Origin: Sabellastarte sp. h YS-2021
Taxonomy: Eukaryota > Annelida > Polychaeta > Sabellida > Sabellidae
Assembly: GCA_964017235.1 (NCBI GenBank)
Contig: OZ024931.1
Location: 120,353,530 to 120,417,529, forward strand
Reading direction: 5' to 3'
DNA: 64,000 bases
Positions 45,841-58,053 of this stretch are shown piece by piece. The translations under genes were made by a program, and so were the position numbers. The notes under the pieces are model-generated. The model was not told the DNA's origin, did not search any database, and was given only the letters and a program-made list of their open reading frames with translations. Positions within the stretch are counted from its first letter, which is position 1. Each line of letters opens with the position of its first letter.

Positions 45841-46520
45841 ATTTCTAACATTAAGAATTTCACCAAAGATTCAAAATAAGTTAATTTTGATGGCAAACAA
45901 AAGGCAAACAAAACAATTAAAGAATAGTCCAAGTGAATATGGTTACAACCCAAGGAAAACTATGATGGAGCTTTACTAATTAGGCTGAATATCTGAAAGT
46001 CTAAAATATCTAAAATTAACTTACTTTGAGACAAAAATGTATTTTTTGACATTTCTAACATTAGGAATTTTGTAATACTTCATGAAAACAAAATTAAACA
46101 ATATTAATCAAAAATTAATAATACAAAATTGGAGTTATCACACAAAATATTGAGAAATCCATTGATCAAACTTACATTTGCTGTGAAACTTTAATAAATG
46201 CTGACTCAGCAAATTTTCAATAAAAATTTTTTTTCAATGTGAAGTTGGAATTTCCATTAATTGTTTACACATGAAAGTCAATCCATATGGAAACTATTTA
46301 ATGGTCCTTTCAGAACTAATTATGGTAACTAATTTAATTTAAATGGAAGAAATTGCAAAAATTGTTACTATTTTGTCAATTATTTTAAATAAACTATCAG
46401 TCACTGCTCCAAGTTTTACACTGATTTGTTGTTAATATCAAACACAGTTCCTTTGGACTCAAAAATATATTTTACAAATTCATGCCCTTTTTTCTGGTCA
46501 TATTGCAAAAATAACATTTT
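45841..46520. other. AT-rich spacer, nothing recognised
   Basis: Possible decayed continuation of the LINE fragment at its start. Otherwise nothing is seen. Confidence 0.45.
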
Positions 46521-47199
46521 ATTTTGGTACACTATACCTACCGATTGTAACAATATACTTTACCGGTGGTTGACCACAAGAAGCTTCCAACCGGAGTAAG
46601 AGTTGAAAACTATTACCTGTGAAAATAAATGAGATAGCTGGGACTATCTGGTGACTGGTCACATGTATGCCAGATTATTGCTGGTATATAACCAGTATAT
46701 AGCTGGTATAGTACCGGTGTGGGTAAAGAGCACCTGTCTGGTCATGTGACCTAGGGAACCTATCAGCTGCTTGCTACAGCTCTTCCTCACTTTCTGTGAG
46801 AAGCCATCTTGTGTAGACTGGATTTCTGGTAACTCTCTGGTAACACATCTATGTTTAGAACGGAGAACGTGTCCCTTTCAAAAACTGTTGTAAAAATAGC
46901 ATCTCACGGCGAATATACAGTATATTTTTTATTTTATACTGCAGTATTTTAGGTTTATTTTATTATTTAACTAATGTTAATTTGGTTTTGTTCTCTGATA
47001 ACTCTGTGACTTTACAATATTTACGGTATTATCACCCACCTGGAAGTGGATTCCTCATTCCATCCATGTTGAGGATTGCTAAAATCATTCCTATAGCTCC
47101 TCCTGCCATGTTTTTCCCCTACCATAAAACAGAGTGGGCTTATGCTATTGATTCTTATGTGTGGTGATGTTGCCATGAATCCTGAACCGGTAATGCTTG

Positions 47200-47860
47200 G
47201 TTCAGTAAATGCAAGGTCAATCTGGAATAGGGCCCTTGCTTCAGTGACACAATAGCATCTCACGCCTTTGATTTCCTCTGTCTCACAGAAACACATATTC
47301 GTACTACTGATTCGGATAGTTTCCTTCGTTCCCTCACCCTGGATGGGTTCTCATTGATACATACACCACGTTCATCGGGTATTGGTGTTGCTGTAGGTTT
47401 CTTCATTCATGATTCATGCAAATATCACAAGGTGGATACCCCAAATTATAGCTCCTTTGAAAGTATTGTCATACCAGTCTCAGTTTCGTGCCGAATTTTG
47501 CTCCTAGCTTCTATCTACCGCCCTCCAGGGCTGTGTTCTTCCATCTTTTTAGATGAATTTATGTCCTTTGTCTGTTTTCTGTCTTCTGTTATTGCAATTA
47601 CTTCATATGTGGTGGTTTCAATATACACATTGCTGTACCTTGTACTGATAGTTACAAATTGGAATCCCTTTTAGAATCATGTAATCTAACACAGTCAGTT
47701 AACAATACAACTCACTTGCATGGTCATATTCTTGATATCATTGTTTCCCCCAGTGATCAAGATGTGTGTGTACATGTTGACATCTGTGAAATCATTTCTG
47801 ATGATGCAGTCATTAAATGTGCTATTGACAAACTGTCAAACAATAATTTCCTATAGGAGG
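47200..47860 (+). pseudogene. LINE endonuclease region (broken)
   Basis: Endonuclease words appear in three frames: SVNARSIWN near 47204, then FDFLCLTETHIRTTDSD and GIGVAVGFFIHDS, then ILLLASIYRPPG. In a third frame GHILDIIVSPSDQD and ISDDAVIKC follow, the counterparts of the THxxGHxLDLVit and SDHxxv motifs. Frame changes lie near 47250 and between 47560 and 47670. In the SDH motif the His is replaced (SDDA), so catalysis would be lost even without the frame changes. Confidence 0.7.
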
Positions 47861-48236
47861 TACCATTGTATCAATATGTCCAACTTTCGGTCTGACCTTA
47901 AAGAAATGTCTTTTGTGAAATGTCCAGCAAATTCTGTCTCACAGCTCTATGATCAGTATGTCATGACTTGAGTCGCATCCTTGACAGGCATACTCCTCTT
48001 GTGTCCAGTTTGAAGACGAAACAGCGTGCTGACTGGTTGTCAGAGAAATATCACCATGCAAAGTCACTCAGATGTAAATTTGAACATGCCTGGCATAAAG
48101 ATAAAAGTCAATACAACAGGAGTCATCTTCAACTTTCAAATCACCTGGTGTAATCGTCACGAACAGGGACAAGACTGCCTATTACAGGAAACTTATCTCC
48201 AACAACAGCCATGATTCTAAGAAACTATGGTGGGAG

Positions 48237-49658
48237 TTGCACAAAGTCCTACATAGATCCCATGGCACTACTCTGCCCACTTATGAATCCTCAAAGTTAT
48301 TGGCTGATAGTTTTGCTACATTTTTCTCAAATAAAATCATGAAAATTTGTGAGAGATTCTCCTCATCTGAGTCCTGTAACCTGGTACATCCCCCCTTTGA
48401 CCCCCCTCCCCCTAAATTAACAGTCTTTACTCAAGTTACTCAAGATGAAATCAGCAAAATAATCAGAAAATCACCCACCAAATCATGCCTGTTTGACCCA
48501 TGGCCCACATTCCTTATTAAGGAATGTATTGACATCCTTCTACCATCTATAACCAAATTGGTTAATTGTTCACTCCATGAGGGACTGGTTCCAGATGGTT
48601 TCAAAAAGGCTGTAGTCACCCCACTTATTAAGAAGGCCTCTCTTCCTGTTGAGGATTTGAAAAACTACTGCCCAGTATCTGGACTTAGCTTCATTTCTAA
48701 ACTGGTGGAACGTGTAGTTGCTAAACAGCTGGTTGATCATATTCATCGACATGGCTTGGATAACTCATACCAGTCAGCATATAAGTCAGGTCACTCAACA
48801 GAGACGGCTCTGCTTTTCATAAAAAATGATATTAATTTGTCACTATCTCGAGGTGAAGCTACTGCCTTGGTACTTCTGGATCTCTTTGCTGCCTTTGATA
48901 CTATTGATCATTCCACTCTCCTCAGCTGTCTTCTGGATTGGTTCTCAAATGGTTCTCTTCTTATTTGACAACGATATCAGTCTGTTAAGATTGGTTCTAC
49001 TTTTTCGGATTTACAAAAACTGCTGTTCGGCGTGCCTCAGGGTTCTGTTTTGGGTCCTCTGCTATTCTCTCTGTACACATCTCCCCTTAGTACATTAATT
49101 GGTAAACACAAAGGCATAAACTTCCATTTCTATGCTGATGATACACAACTTTATGTCCATCTGTCACACATGAATGCCTCAGTTGCTTTTGATAAGTTGA
49201 ACAGATGCCTTCAAGATGTCAAAGAATGGATGTCGGCTGGCAAACTTAAACTTAATCCTGATAAAACAGAGTTCATACTTTTTGGCTCCAAGAAACAGAG
49301 AGAAAAGTTAAATGCATATTTCCCAATCAACATCTTGGGCAACCCCCTTCACCCCACCGAGTCAATCAGGAACCTGGGTGTGTGGTTTGACTCTGATTTT
49401 TCCTTCTCTAAACACGTCCAGAATGTTTGTAAAGGCTGCTTTATTCAAGTCTGGGATTTTAGAAATATTAGGCAGTTCTTGACTCAGGATGCAGCTGTGT
49501 CCATTGCCAATGCTTTTGTTAGTCATCGGTTGGACTACTGTAACTCACTTTTCAGGAGTCTCTCCAAATTCAATTTTCATAGATTACAGTCTATCCAAAA
49601 TAGTGGAGCTAGAATTGTTACAAATTCGAGTAAATACACTTACACTGAAAACCTCTGA
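48237..49658 (+). pseudogene. LINE reverse transcriptase region (one in-frame stop)
   Basis: One reading frame runs through the RT domain with a single TGA at 48966-48968. Motifs seen are KSCLFDPWPTFLIKE, FKKAVVTPLIKK, LKNYCPVSGLSFISKLVERV, HSTETALLFIKND, VLLDLFAAFDTIDH, GVPQGSVLGPLLFSLYTSPL and the catalytic FYADDTQLYVHL, followed by LNPDKTEFILFGSKKQ and NLGVWFDSDFSF. The first metal-binding Asp region (LLDLFAAFD) and the YADD box are intact. The C-terminal part (VSHRLDYCNSLFRSL, LQSIQNSGARIV) is the L2/CR1 signature and is cut by the MITE at 49643, resuming at 50011. Confidence 0.85.
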
Positions 49659-50008
49659 CAAATATTAATTCGTCAATAATTTGTCAAAATGGTGCCTAAA
49701 ACAACAAACTTCCTAAGTGACAAATTTTAAATTGTCATTTTCTTGTTGGACGAATTAACAGACAAACTTATGACAAGAAAATAACCTTGATAGTTCATTT
49801 AATTTGTCATTTTGGGCACCTGTTATTGGCCACATTCTTATGAAATTAATTTTAAGTGCACTAATTTTCTTTTCATCAGTTTTCAGTTAATCTGAACAAT
49901 AAGTTATCAGCATTTGGCTATAATCCAACAAGAAAATGGCATTTTAATTTGCCAAAGTGGAAACTTGTTGTTTTAGGCACCATTTTGACAAATTAAGAAT
50001 TTTCAGTG
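49643..50008. mobile_element. TA-flanked MITE inside the LINE (366 bp)
   Basis: The ends are CACTGAAAA and its complement, with long subterminal inverted repeats (TTTGTCAAAATGGTGCCTAA and AACAACAA... on both arms). The dinucleotide TA lies at both sides (49641-49642 and 50009-50010). The LINE coding sequence resumes directly after it. A TA duplication and CACTG-type ends fit a Tc1/mariner-type MITE. The assignment is tentative. Confidence 0.85.
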
Positions 50009-50548
50009 TAGATAACTCTGATACTCAGGAAACTCCATTGGTTCCCTATTCAGTTTCGCTCAGAGTTCAAACTGGCTGCCCTGGTGTACAAGTTTATTCA
50101 TACTGGTTTCCCTAAATATTTTGCTCCACATCTATCCACATACCGCACTACTTACAATACTAGATGTAGTCAGAGTGTTGCCGATTTCCTCAATGTACTG
50201 AAATTTCAACCTACAATTCACAAGTCCACTTAGCAGTTTGGCTTCAGTTTTGCCTTTGATGCTCCCACTGTTTGGAATTCACTTCCTGAAGACCTTTGTG
50301 CATCACTCACTATTGCCTCTTTTAGAAGAAGCTCAAAACCTTTCTCTACACAAAGGCATATCCTCCTTAGCTCATTTTCTCTTATGGCTTCTCTGTGGTG
50401 CTGACCTATTTCTGTCTCTGGACTTTGAATTTGCATATTACTATTGTCTTGTTGCTCGTTAGAGTCCACTACTCAGTGGAGAATAAGCGCTATATAAGTC
50501 GAATTAGAATTAGAATCTACATCAGTGTTCAGTTATTAATGTATTTAT

Positions 50549-50564
50549 ACTGTGGGTAGACAGT
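50549..50564 (+). promoter_or_regulatory. Conserved small hairpin before DIRS gag (copy 3)
   Basis: ACTGT-GGGTAG-ACAGT, the counterpart of 34762-34779, lies directly before the gag-like region of the older copy. Confidence 0.5.
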
Positions 50565-53500
50565 TTAATTTTATATCTTTCTTTTCTAATAGTATCTAGA
50601 TCATACTGGTATCATGGTGAAGACTCCACTTCACCAGAAAAGGGGCAAAAGTGAACATTTTCTGCCCCAATTTGATTTTCAACTTGCCTGTTTTGGATGT
50701 AGGGCCAAGTGTAAAGGGCAAGACCCCTGCGCGCAGGGAGCTGATGTAACATAGTATGCATCGTTTTCTACACTTTCTGAAGAACAGTAGACTCATTTAA
50801 GAGACAGTTTTGCTAAGAGGTCTTATTATCGCAATTGTACTGGCTCTTAGGGTGACAATGCAGAGCCAGAAACAGATGAAGAACTGGCATTTACCGGTGA
50901 AGAACTCTCTCAATTAGACAATACACTACTGGATTTAGAACCGGAACAAACCGGTACTAATCCACCAATTACCGGCATCAGTCATCTTGCAAACCAGCCA
51001 ACCTCAACTTCACTCCTTGTGATTAGTTTTCAGGCACAATCTTTCACCAGACTGGTACTGCAATCTTCTGTTTCTTCAGCCCTTTTCAGGGCACTGGATC
51101 CGGTATTACCAACCCAGGATACTCTCCAAATGGGACAAACACCTAACAGACATTATATGGCTCATAGAATGCCTTTGTCACTGCCTCAACACCAAAGGAC
51201 TGCATCTTATGAGATTCCCCCAACCCAAACAGCTTATCAAAAGTCACCTCTAGCAACAGAATTTCGAGTTAATGAATAAGCTACAAAGGAAAAATGAGGA
51301 ACAAATGAGAGACAGCTCAACACAACTTAAAACAGGTCTCCAGGCCTTCTTACAACAATCTGTGGAAAACATGTTTAACCGTTTGGCTCCGGCTCAAACT
51401 AATCCTGCTTCTCAAACTACAACCCTACAACCTCACATTGTCTCCATCACTCCTTTGTCCTGGCTGCCACAAAATCAGAGGATCCCATGGATGCCACTCC
51501 ATCTCAACCTCCACTTTCTGTTAAAAAGGGCTTAGCCAATGTCAAAGGTTTCTCCGCCATTGCCTCTCAGTCTCTTCAAGCAGTGGCATTTCAAATACAA
51601 GTGCCTCCCTCTGCTGCATTACAGGCTACTTCCATTTCACCCTCTGCTCCTCCCATGGCAGTACCTCCTACCATAGCACCTGCCCCTTCAAAACTGCAAT
51701 CGCCCTTGCAAGTGCTGGAACAAGAGGAATATGGCACAGATACCTCAACATCCTCTTTCACCGCCCCTAGGTTGGAAGAACCTACCGACAACGGGGAACA
51801 GGCAACTTCCCCTAACCTACCTTTCTGGGAACTTGTTCAAAAGATTAGGGAATTTCTCCCAGACCCGGCCGCAGAGGAACACTCCAAACCAGGCTCTGCT
51901 TTAGGACGCGACCCCCTTCTGCTCCAGGAAAAAACAGGCAGCCCACCATCTATAAAATTGCCCAGTAAGGAGTAAAACCTAGTATTTCCTCCACCCTTGA
52001 TATTGGCGAATTTCCAGCTATCCCTCCACACAAGGGTAGCTGGTACAATGTGGTGGATGAAAAGGTAGAGCCACAGGCTTTCTCCAATATCGCCAAGCCT
52101 GGATATAGGAGTGGTCCTCCAGCCACAGTTCAACAAAAAGAACTGGTAAAACTTGAGTACATGGCTCATGAAATTATTAGCATCGCCAATTTTCTCTCAA
52201 CCTTTGGCTTGGCCAGTGAGTTGTATCTAAACAATCTCAGAGTTTCAAGAGACCAACAGTAAAAATTGTTTGACCAATTTAGAGCTACTCAGGATGGACC
52301 AGCTTGGGAGCAAATGATGCTACATCTTTTGATGGTGCGCACACTTAGATCACGTTTCAACAGAAAAACACCTACATATCAACCTATTGGAAATGACGCC
52401 AATTCTCCTTGCCCTTCAGTTCTTCAAAATGACCTGCAGGAACAATCGCATTCTTATTGCCTCAAAAAATACCTCCATGATGTCTTGCACAATCAAACAG
52501 GGTGGTACAAGATATGTAGAACTTACGCTCTAATGTGGAGAATTCTGACTTGGTGCAACCTCAACAATGTCACACTCAGAGCAAGACACGTAGTGGGGTC
52601 ACTCAATGTGATAGCGGACGGCCTTTCCAGGAGGAATCAGATCCAATCCACAGAGAGGTACCTATCTCCACAAATCTTCAAACAAGTTTCCAAGATATGG
52701 GAGAGTCCCCAAGTGGACCTGTTTGCAACCAGCTTGAATACGAACTTCCTCTGTACGTCTCTCCTATCCCAGATCCTCAGGCTTGGGCGGTAGACGCCCT
52801 GGACATCCCATGGGAAAACTGTACAAAAACTTCAATTGCAAATGTGCAGGCTAATACTTATTGCCCCAGGCTGGCCGACAAAGCTGTGGTTTTGTGACCT
52901 GGTGAAAATGTCACCGGATGTACCATAACAGCTTCCTCAGATTCAAACCTTACTCAAACAACCACTGAGCAACCATTACCACACCAACCCGGCTTCCCTC
53001 AACCTCCACATTTGGTATCTTGAGCAGTGCTGGTTCACTGCAGAGGTGGCAGAAACAATTGCTGCTCCTCAGAGACTCTCCACAAGAGCCATCTACTCAT
53101 CAAAATGGTCTGTTTTCCAAGATGGTGTGTGGAACAACAGGTGGACTTCAGGAATCCCTCTATGGGGACATCTGCAAATTTTCTGGTATCTTATTCATGA
53201 TCACAACAGATGCCCTTCTATCATTGAAGGGTACAGAACTGCTATTGCAGACACACTTGGGAATTCGAATTTATACTTTGGCTCCAATACCAATATAGCC
53301 AGGTTAATTGTTAGCTTCTAAAGGTACAAGCCCAAGGTTTCCATGTCTCTAACCATAATGGAATCTGTCACTGGTGCTACAGAAACTCACCCAACCTCCT
53401 TTTGAACCAAAAGCACTCTAAAATTGCTCACTTGAAAAACAGTTTTCTATCTAGCTTTAGACTCAGGTTAGGTAAGAGGCGTAGTGAGATCTATGCCTGG

Positions 53501-54107
53501 ACCAATGACTTAACTCTGAGCCTGGGCGACTGGGAACAAGTCCAATTCAGTCCCTCTCCTTCCTTCATAGTCAAGAACCAACAAGATAGGGAAGGTCCAC
53601 AATCCATCTCCCCGGTTATTATTCTGTCCTTGAAGTGTGACCAAGACTCTCAGAACACGGATATTTTCCTTTGCCCTGTCAAGGCCCTCAAATGTTATCT
53701 GGATAAGACTAAAGACTCCAGAGCAGGTAGTCAGTTAATTTTTAGTCTCCTACAAACGGGGCCACTCTAATAATATTCAGTGTTCCACCATCTCATCTTC
53801 AATCAAGAAGACCATTCAATTTTGCTACTCCAAGGTGGACTCAGTAGACATGGACCTCATAGGGCTAAAGGCCCATGTTGTCAGAGCTTTTGCGGTTTCA
53901 AAGGTTTTCTACAGGGAAACCTCAATGGATCAAATCATGCAAGCCTGCCATTGGAAATCAAATGATACTTTCACCAAATTCTATCTCAAAAAGAAGGCTC
54001 CTACCCCCGGGATCCTTTTTTGCAGCTCAGCAGGTCATGCCTCCTTCCAATCTAGCTCCAGGGAAGAAAACAGGGGGTCCCTTCTTGGGGAACCATTTAG
54101 ATGGGGT

Positions 54108-54127
54108 GTGTCAGAATTCTCTGACAC
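54108..54127 (+). terminator. Conserved stem-loop after DIRS recombinase (copy 3)
   Basis: GTGTCAG-AATTCT-CTGACAC keeps all seven pairs seen at 40313-40332, although the surrounding sequence has drifted. Confidence 0.5.
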
Positions 54128-55074
54128 CATAGAACAAGGTATCCACCCTTTCCAAGGTAACTACTTTTCTTTGATTACACTTTCTACGTGCTGTATTTTT
54201 CTGCATCATTATTTCTTACCAGGAGTATTTCCTTGATTCTAATCTTCTTGAGAATGTAATTTAAGTTTTACTTTTTCCATAATCTTAATTTTACTTTCTT
54301 AAGTTTTTTTTCTTGTGTCGTATCATGTTCCCTTAAACCAGTTTTTTCATTGTACTTTGTGTACTGTGTGCTTTCACATTATCTCTCCATTAGAGTGCCT
54401 GCAGTGGCAGTGTGATCCAAGATGGTCCATCTCCTTCCTTTGGTGATACACCTCAGCAGAACTGGAAAAGTCGCCTCAGCCTTTGATGTGCCTTTCCTCA
54501 ACCTCATCATGGTTCCTTCCTCCACCCTGGTCTCCGGATGCTCTTCTTTGACAGTTGATATCTTTGCAAGATTCTTTAGCCAGTGTCCAGTTTTTCCAGC
54601 CATCCAAAATTCTGGGATTTAACATATTGTTATAATAGGTAGGTATATTGTAGCATAATAATATTGGAAATTTTATATTGAATGTAGCTTTTATAAGCTA
54701 GAATACCTACCTATTGCAACAATAGTACAGGCCCTCCCTGGTCCTCCCCACTTTCCAGACTTTCCAATGGAAGGTGGGGTTTCGGTTTCCAGAAAAAATG
54801 ACGAAGAGCTGTAGAAAGCAGCTTATAGGTTCCCTAGGTCACATGACCAGACAGGTGCTCTTTACCCAAACTGGTACTTTACCTGCTATATGACGGTTTT
54901 ATACTGGTAATATACCGGCGTACATGTGACCAGTCACCAGATAGCCCCAGCTATCTAATTTATTTTCACAGGTAATAGTTTTCAACTCTTACTCCAGATG
55001 GAAGCTTCCTGTGGTCAAAAAGCATATTGTTACAATAGGTAGGTATTATAGCTTATAAAAGCTACAATTTCCAT

Positions 55075-55589
55075 TTTTTTATATACAAAACCTCGAAATT
55101 CCAAATTCATTCATGGTTATATTGTAAAAGTTTTCCAAAAAAGTCTTCCACAGACAGACAATCATGTCAATAGTCTTTGGATGTCAAAAAAAAACCTGTT
55201 TTTTTTCAGAAACGTTCTGTTGAAGTTTTTTTTACTTCATTGGTGTACTGACTGTGTCTCTATTTCTCATTCGAAATATTATTTTGTTCATGTTGCAAAA
55301 TATATTAAAAAAAATTGTTTTATACAACTTCAATAAAATATCATACATAACCAGGCCCAAATTGGGCTGGTAGAAATGAAGTTCCCATTTATTTTGTTAC
55401 TTTATACAAGACTCGTATGCAAGAAAAACTGATCTTACTCTGGCCCTTCCAGTATATTGCACAAAACTATATGATTGTTAAAATCATTAGAATTAATGAA
55501 GTTCAACCCCCAAAAAAGTCTTGAACCTTAGTGATCAAGTAAGGGACAAAAGGCAAACACTTATAAAACGTGTGGGTAAAGAAACTAAA
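55075..55589. other. AT-rich spacer, nothing recognised
   Basis: No coding region or repeat pair was seen. Confidence 0.5.
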
Positions 55590-55800
55590 AGAAGCCCAAA
55601 CTGGTTGTAACTGAAAAGTGATGACAAAGATCCAAAACTTATAGATTGGACAGAACTTGATTATTCCTGTGGGAGCACGCCAGAGAAGTTGTATGAAGAA
55701 CAAAGCTCTGAAACAACTGGTGACACAAAGCCCTGTAATGAAGATGGTGATGACATCTGCAGTGCTACTACTGCGTCAGGAAAAATGTGCCCAGGGTTTA
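55590..55800 (+). repeat. Remnant related to the LINE remnant at 33120
   Basis: Plus-strand translation gives LDYSCGSTPEKLYEEQSSET and DDICSATTASGKMCPG. The nucleotide words TGATTA(T/C)TC(C/T)TGTGGGAG and GCAGTGCTACTACTG are shared with 33150-33250. It is therefore a second copy of the same repeat, probably from the front of a LINE. No flanking duplication was found. Confidence 0.45.
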
Positions 55801-56790
55801 GGGTACAAATTTTTGCAGTCCAGGTTTCTGTGTCCTCGTTTCATTTGGAACTAATTATCTGTTTCAGGTTATTAGTATCATGACACATTGAATTTCACAC
55901 CCTCGACACATAATTTGAGCATTAATACATAAAATTACAAAATAGAAACATTAAAATCTCAATGTGGAAATTTGTAACAGTAGTTGCAAAAAGTTTTTCA
56001 GTTTAAAGAGGTATGGGGACAAATGAACATGAACAGGGTTTATGCAGAAAAACGCATATTGTACATAAGGTTAAGACTTCAAAAGCACCACTTAAATAAA
56101 CACTAATTACAAAATGAAATGAGACACATTATGTTTGTCATGGTTTTAAGATTATTGTAAAATCAAATTATGGATAAATATATTTATTTGTACAATGTTA
56201 TCTACCCTAACCTAAAAAGGTTGAAATTTACAATAGTTGTTCAAAAAATTAATGGAAAAAGTTATGGATTGGGTTAAATTGACTTGGCCTATTATGCTGT
56301 GGTTTGTTGCTTGGGGAAATCTGACTTTACATCCTCATGATTAAAGATTATACAAACCCATGGTTCACTAGTCTGTGGAAATTTTATAAATTATAGAGCA
56401 CTGGCAAGAAACTTTTTAAAGATGTGAACGAGAGTCATTCCCCTCACATTAAAAATATGTATCAAAAATTGAAGTCATGTCTATAAATAATCATAAAATT
56501 GAAAGAGTATTTGAAACAAAGTTCCTGGAGTATTTACAGACTGTAATTTAAACTCGAAGGAATATATTTTAGGTATAAAGCAAAAGGTATTAAAGAATGT
56601 GTGTATTTTTACAAAAACAAATGGAAGTTCAATAAAACATCATTATTTTATTCTGCATCTTTCTTACAATATTCTTCTGAAATCAGGTGTATGTCTAACA
56701 AGAATAGTACAAGAACATATATCTCTACTAAGGCCTGACACCTTCACCATTGCTTATTAGTACAATGATAAAATTCTGCAAAATATCCTA
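55801..56790. other. AT-rich spacer, nothing recognised
   Basis: No gene or repeat pair could be supported. Confidence 0.5.
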
Positions 56791-57468
56791 GGGCCGAATT
56801 CACGAAAGGTCTTAAGTCTCAAATCTGAGATTTTTGTCTTAAATGTAAGATTTATCTTAGATTTTTCTAGGATTTGAGACCTTTTCCTCAGCTGGGATTC
56901 ACAAAAGATCTCAGGCTAAGATTTAGCTCAGATTTGATCTCAAATCTAAGACTGTGTAGGGGGTGACTTAGGTTTTCATAAGATAGAGTATATGTAGTTA
57001 CAAGTCTCAAAACAAAATGAAAATTGCCAAGTATGATATATTTATAACTTTTAACACAAAAACATGAATATATACTAAGAGTTTGTATGAAAACAACAGT
57101 AAAACATTTGTATTAGTAATTTACATGAATGGTTTCTGTTGCTGTTTTAATCAGTTATTTTGTATGTCAGTACAAATTATAGTAAAAACAAAAACATTTT
57201 ACTTGATAAAATATATTATAAGATGTGAGTACATGTGGTACAGCTGTAAATATAAATGTGTATGCTTTACACTGATCTCAACAGAATGTTACATTAATTT
57301 TGATTGGTCCAGACTCAAAACATGTCTGAGATTTTGGTCTCAGCTAAGATCCCTTTCGTGAATCTCAACTTGAGCAGAATCTCAGCTGAGACAAAAATCT
57401 TAGATTTCAGCAAAATCTCAACTGAGATTTGGCTAAGACTTGAGAACTTTTGTGAATCGGCCCCAAGG
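56791..57468. mobile_element. MITE with GGGCCGAATTCAC ends and palindromic arrays
   Basis: The left end, GGGCCGAATTCACGAAAGG, pairs with the right end (CTTTTGTGAATCGGCCCC). Subterminal sequence on both sides is an array of AAATCTGAGATTT and TCTCAGCTGAGA words, most of them self-complementary. The centre is AT-rich and non-coding. The target duplication could not be read with confidence. The layout resembles the CCCAG-ended elements, but the ends differ. Confidence 0.8.
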
Positions 57469-57934
57469 GTCCAGAACTGGGTGCATATCTCTCCAAATAT
57501 TAAATCAGTTCTTTGTTAGACCAACCTACTTATTTCTTGTCAACTATGATATAAATAGCTTTATCATATACTCAAAATTGGTTTATTCATACCAATACAA
57601 AAGGAATTGGGATAAACTATATGACTAATGTATTTTAACTTAATATTACATTCTATTATTAACCGTTGCATGACCTGAATTTCGGGGGAGTGTGGAAAAA
57701 AAATCATTTATAAATATTCGCTTTAGTATTCGCGTATTGTAAATATTTTTGCAAAAGCAGTTAGTCTTTATATGTTCGTCATACGACCCATACTAGTGAC
57801 GGAATCATCTCAGTAGCCAAGTAATAGTTTATGGATAATATATAATTTGCTAAAAATCAAGTTAAACTCAAAAGTAAGCATTTTATAAAAGTCATTGTAT
57901 TATCGTCCATCATGAGGTCTGGTTTTGGCTACTG
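57469..57934. other. AT-rich spacer, nothing recognised
   Basis: No feature was recognised before the hairpin element. Confidence 0.5.
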
Positions 57935-58034
57935 TAGTGGTATTCTACCAGTAAACGCCCATGCTGAGGCTAATATATTAAATTTAACAAAAAATTTAAC
58001 TTCAACATGGGCGTTTACTGGTAGAATGCCACTA
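57935..58034. repeat. Short hairpin repeat, 100 bp
   Basis: TAGTGGTATTCTACCAGTAA followed by ACGCCCATG pairs with the complement at 58006-58034. Arms of 29 bases have one mismatch, with about 42 bases between them. The arm sequence recurs as a single inverted end at 61999-62021 and, diverged, near 11345. Confidence 0.85.
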
Positions 58035-58053
58035 TATTTTCGTAATATATCTA

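Larger units (their letters stand above)
46859..50518 (+). mobile_element. L2/CR1-group LINE inserted in the DIRS fossil
   Basis: The LINE runs from an untranslated start through endonuclease and RT regions to a GCGCTATATAAGTCG end with an ATTAGA tandem tail, typical of L2/CR1-group elements. A degraded direct repeat of about 14 bases (ACATCTATGTTTAG at 46845-46858, ACATCAGTGTTCAG at 50519-50532) is probably its target duplication. At 3.66 kb it is near full length. Frame changes in the endonuclease part and a TGA in the RT make it inactive. A MITE sits near its 3' end (49643-50008). Confidence 0.85.
46521..55074 (+). mobile_element. DIRS-type retrotransposon fossil, copy 3, interrupted by a LINE
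   Basis: The left arm (about 46537-46805) and right arm (about 54788-55045) are inverted copies. An internal complementary region lies at 54621-54722. The gag-like region (about 50614-52260), an RNase H/methylase-like part and the recombinase (to about 54000) are recognisable. The 46859-50518 LINE is inserted in its leader. The element is heavily broken, with many breaks, and its arms are clearly more diverged than those of the 34432-41265 copy, so it is older. Confidence 0.85.
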
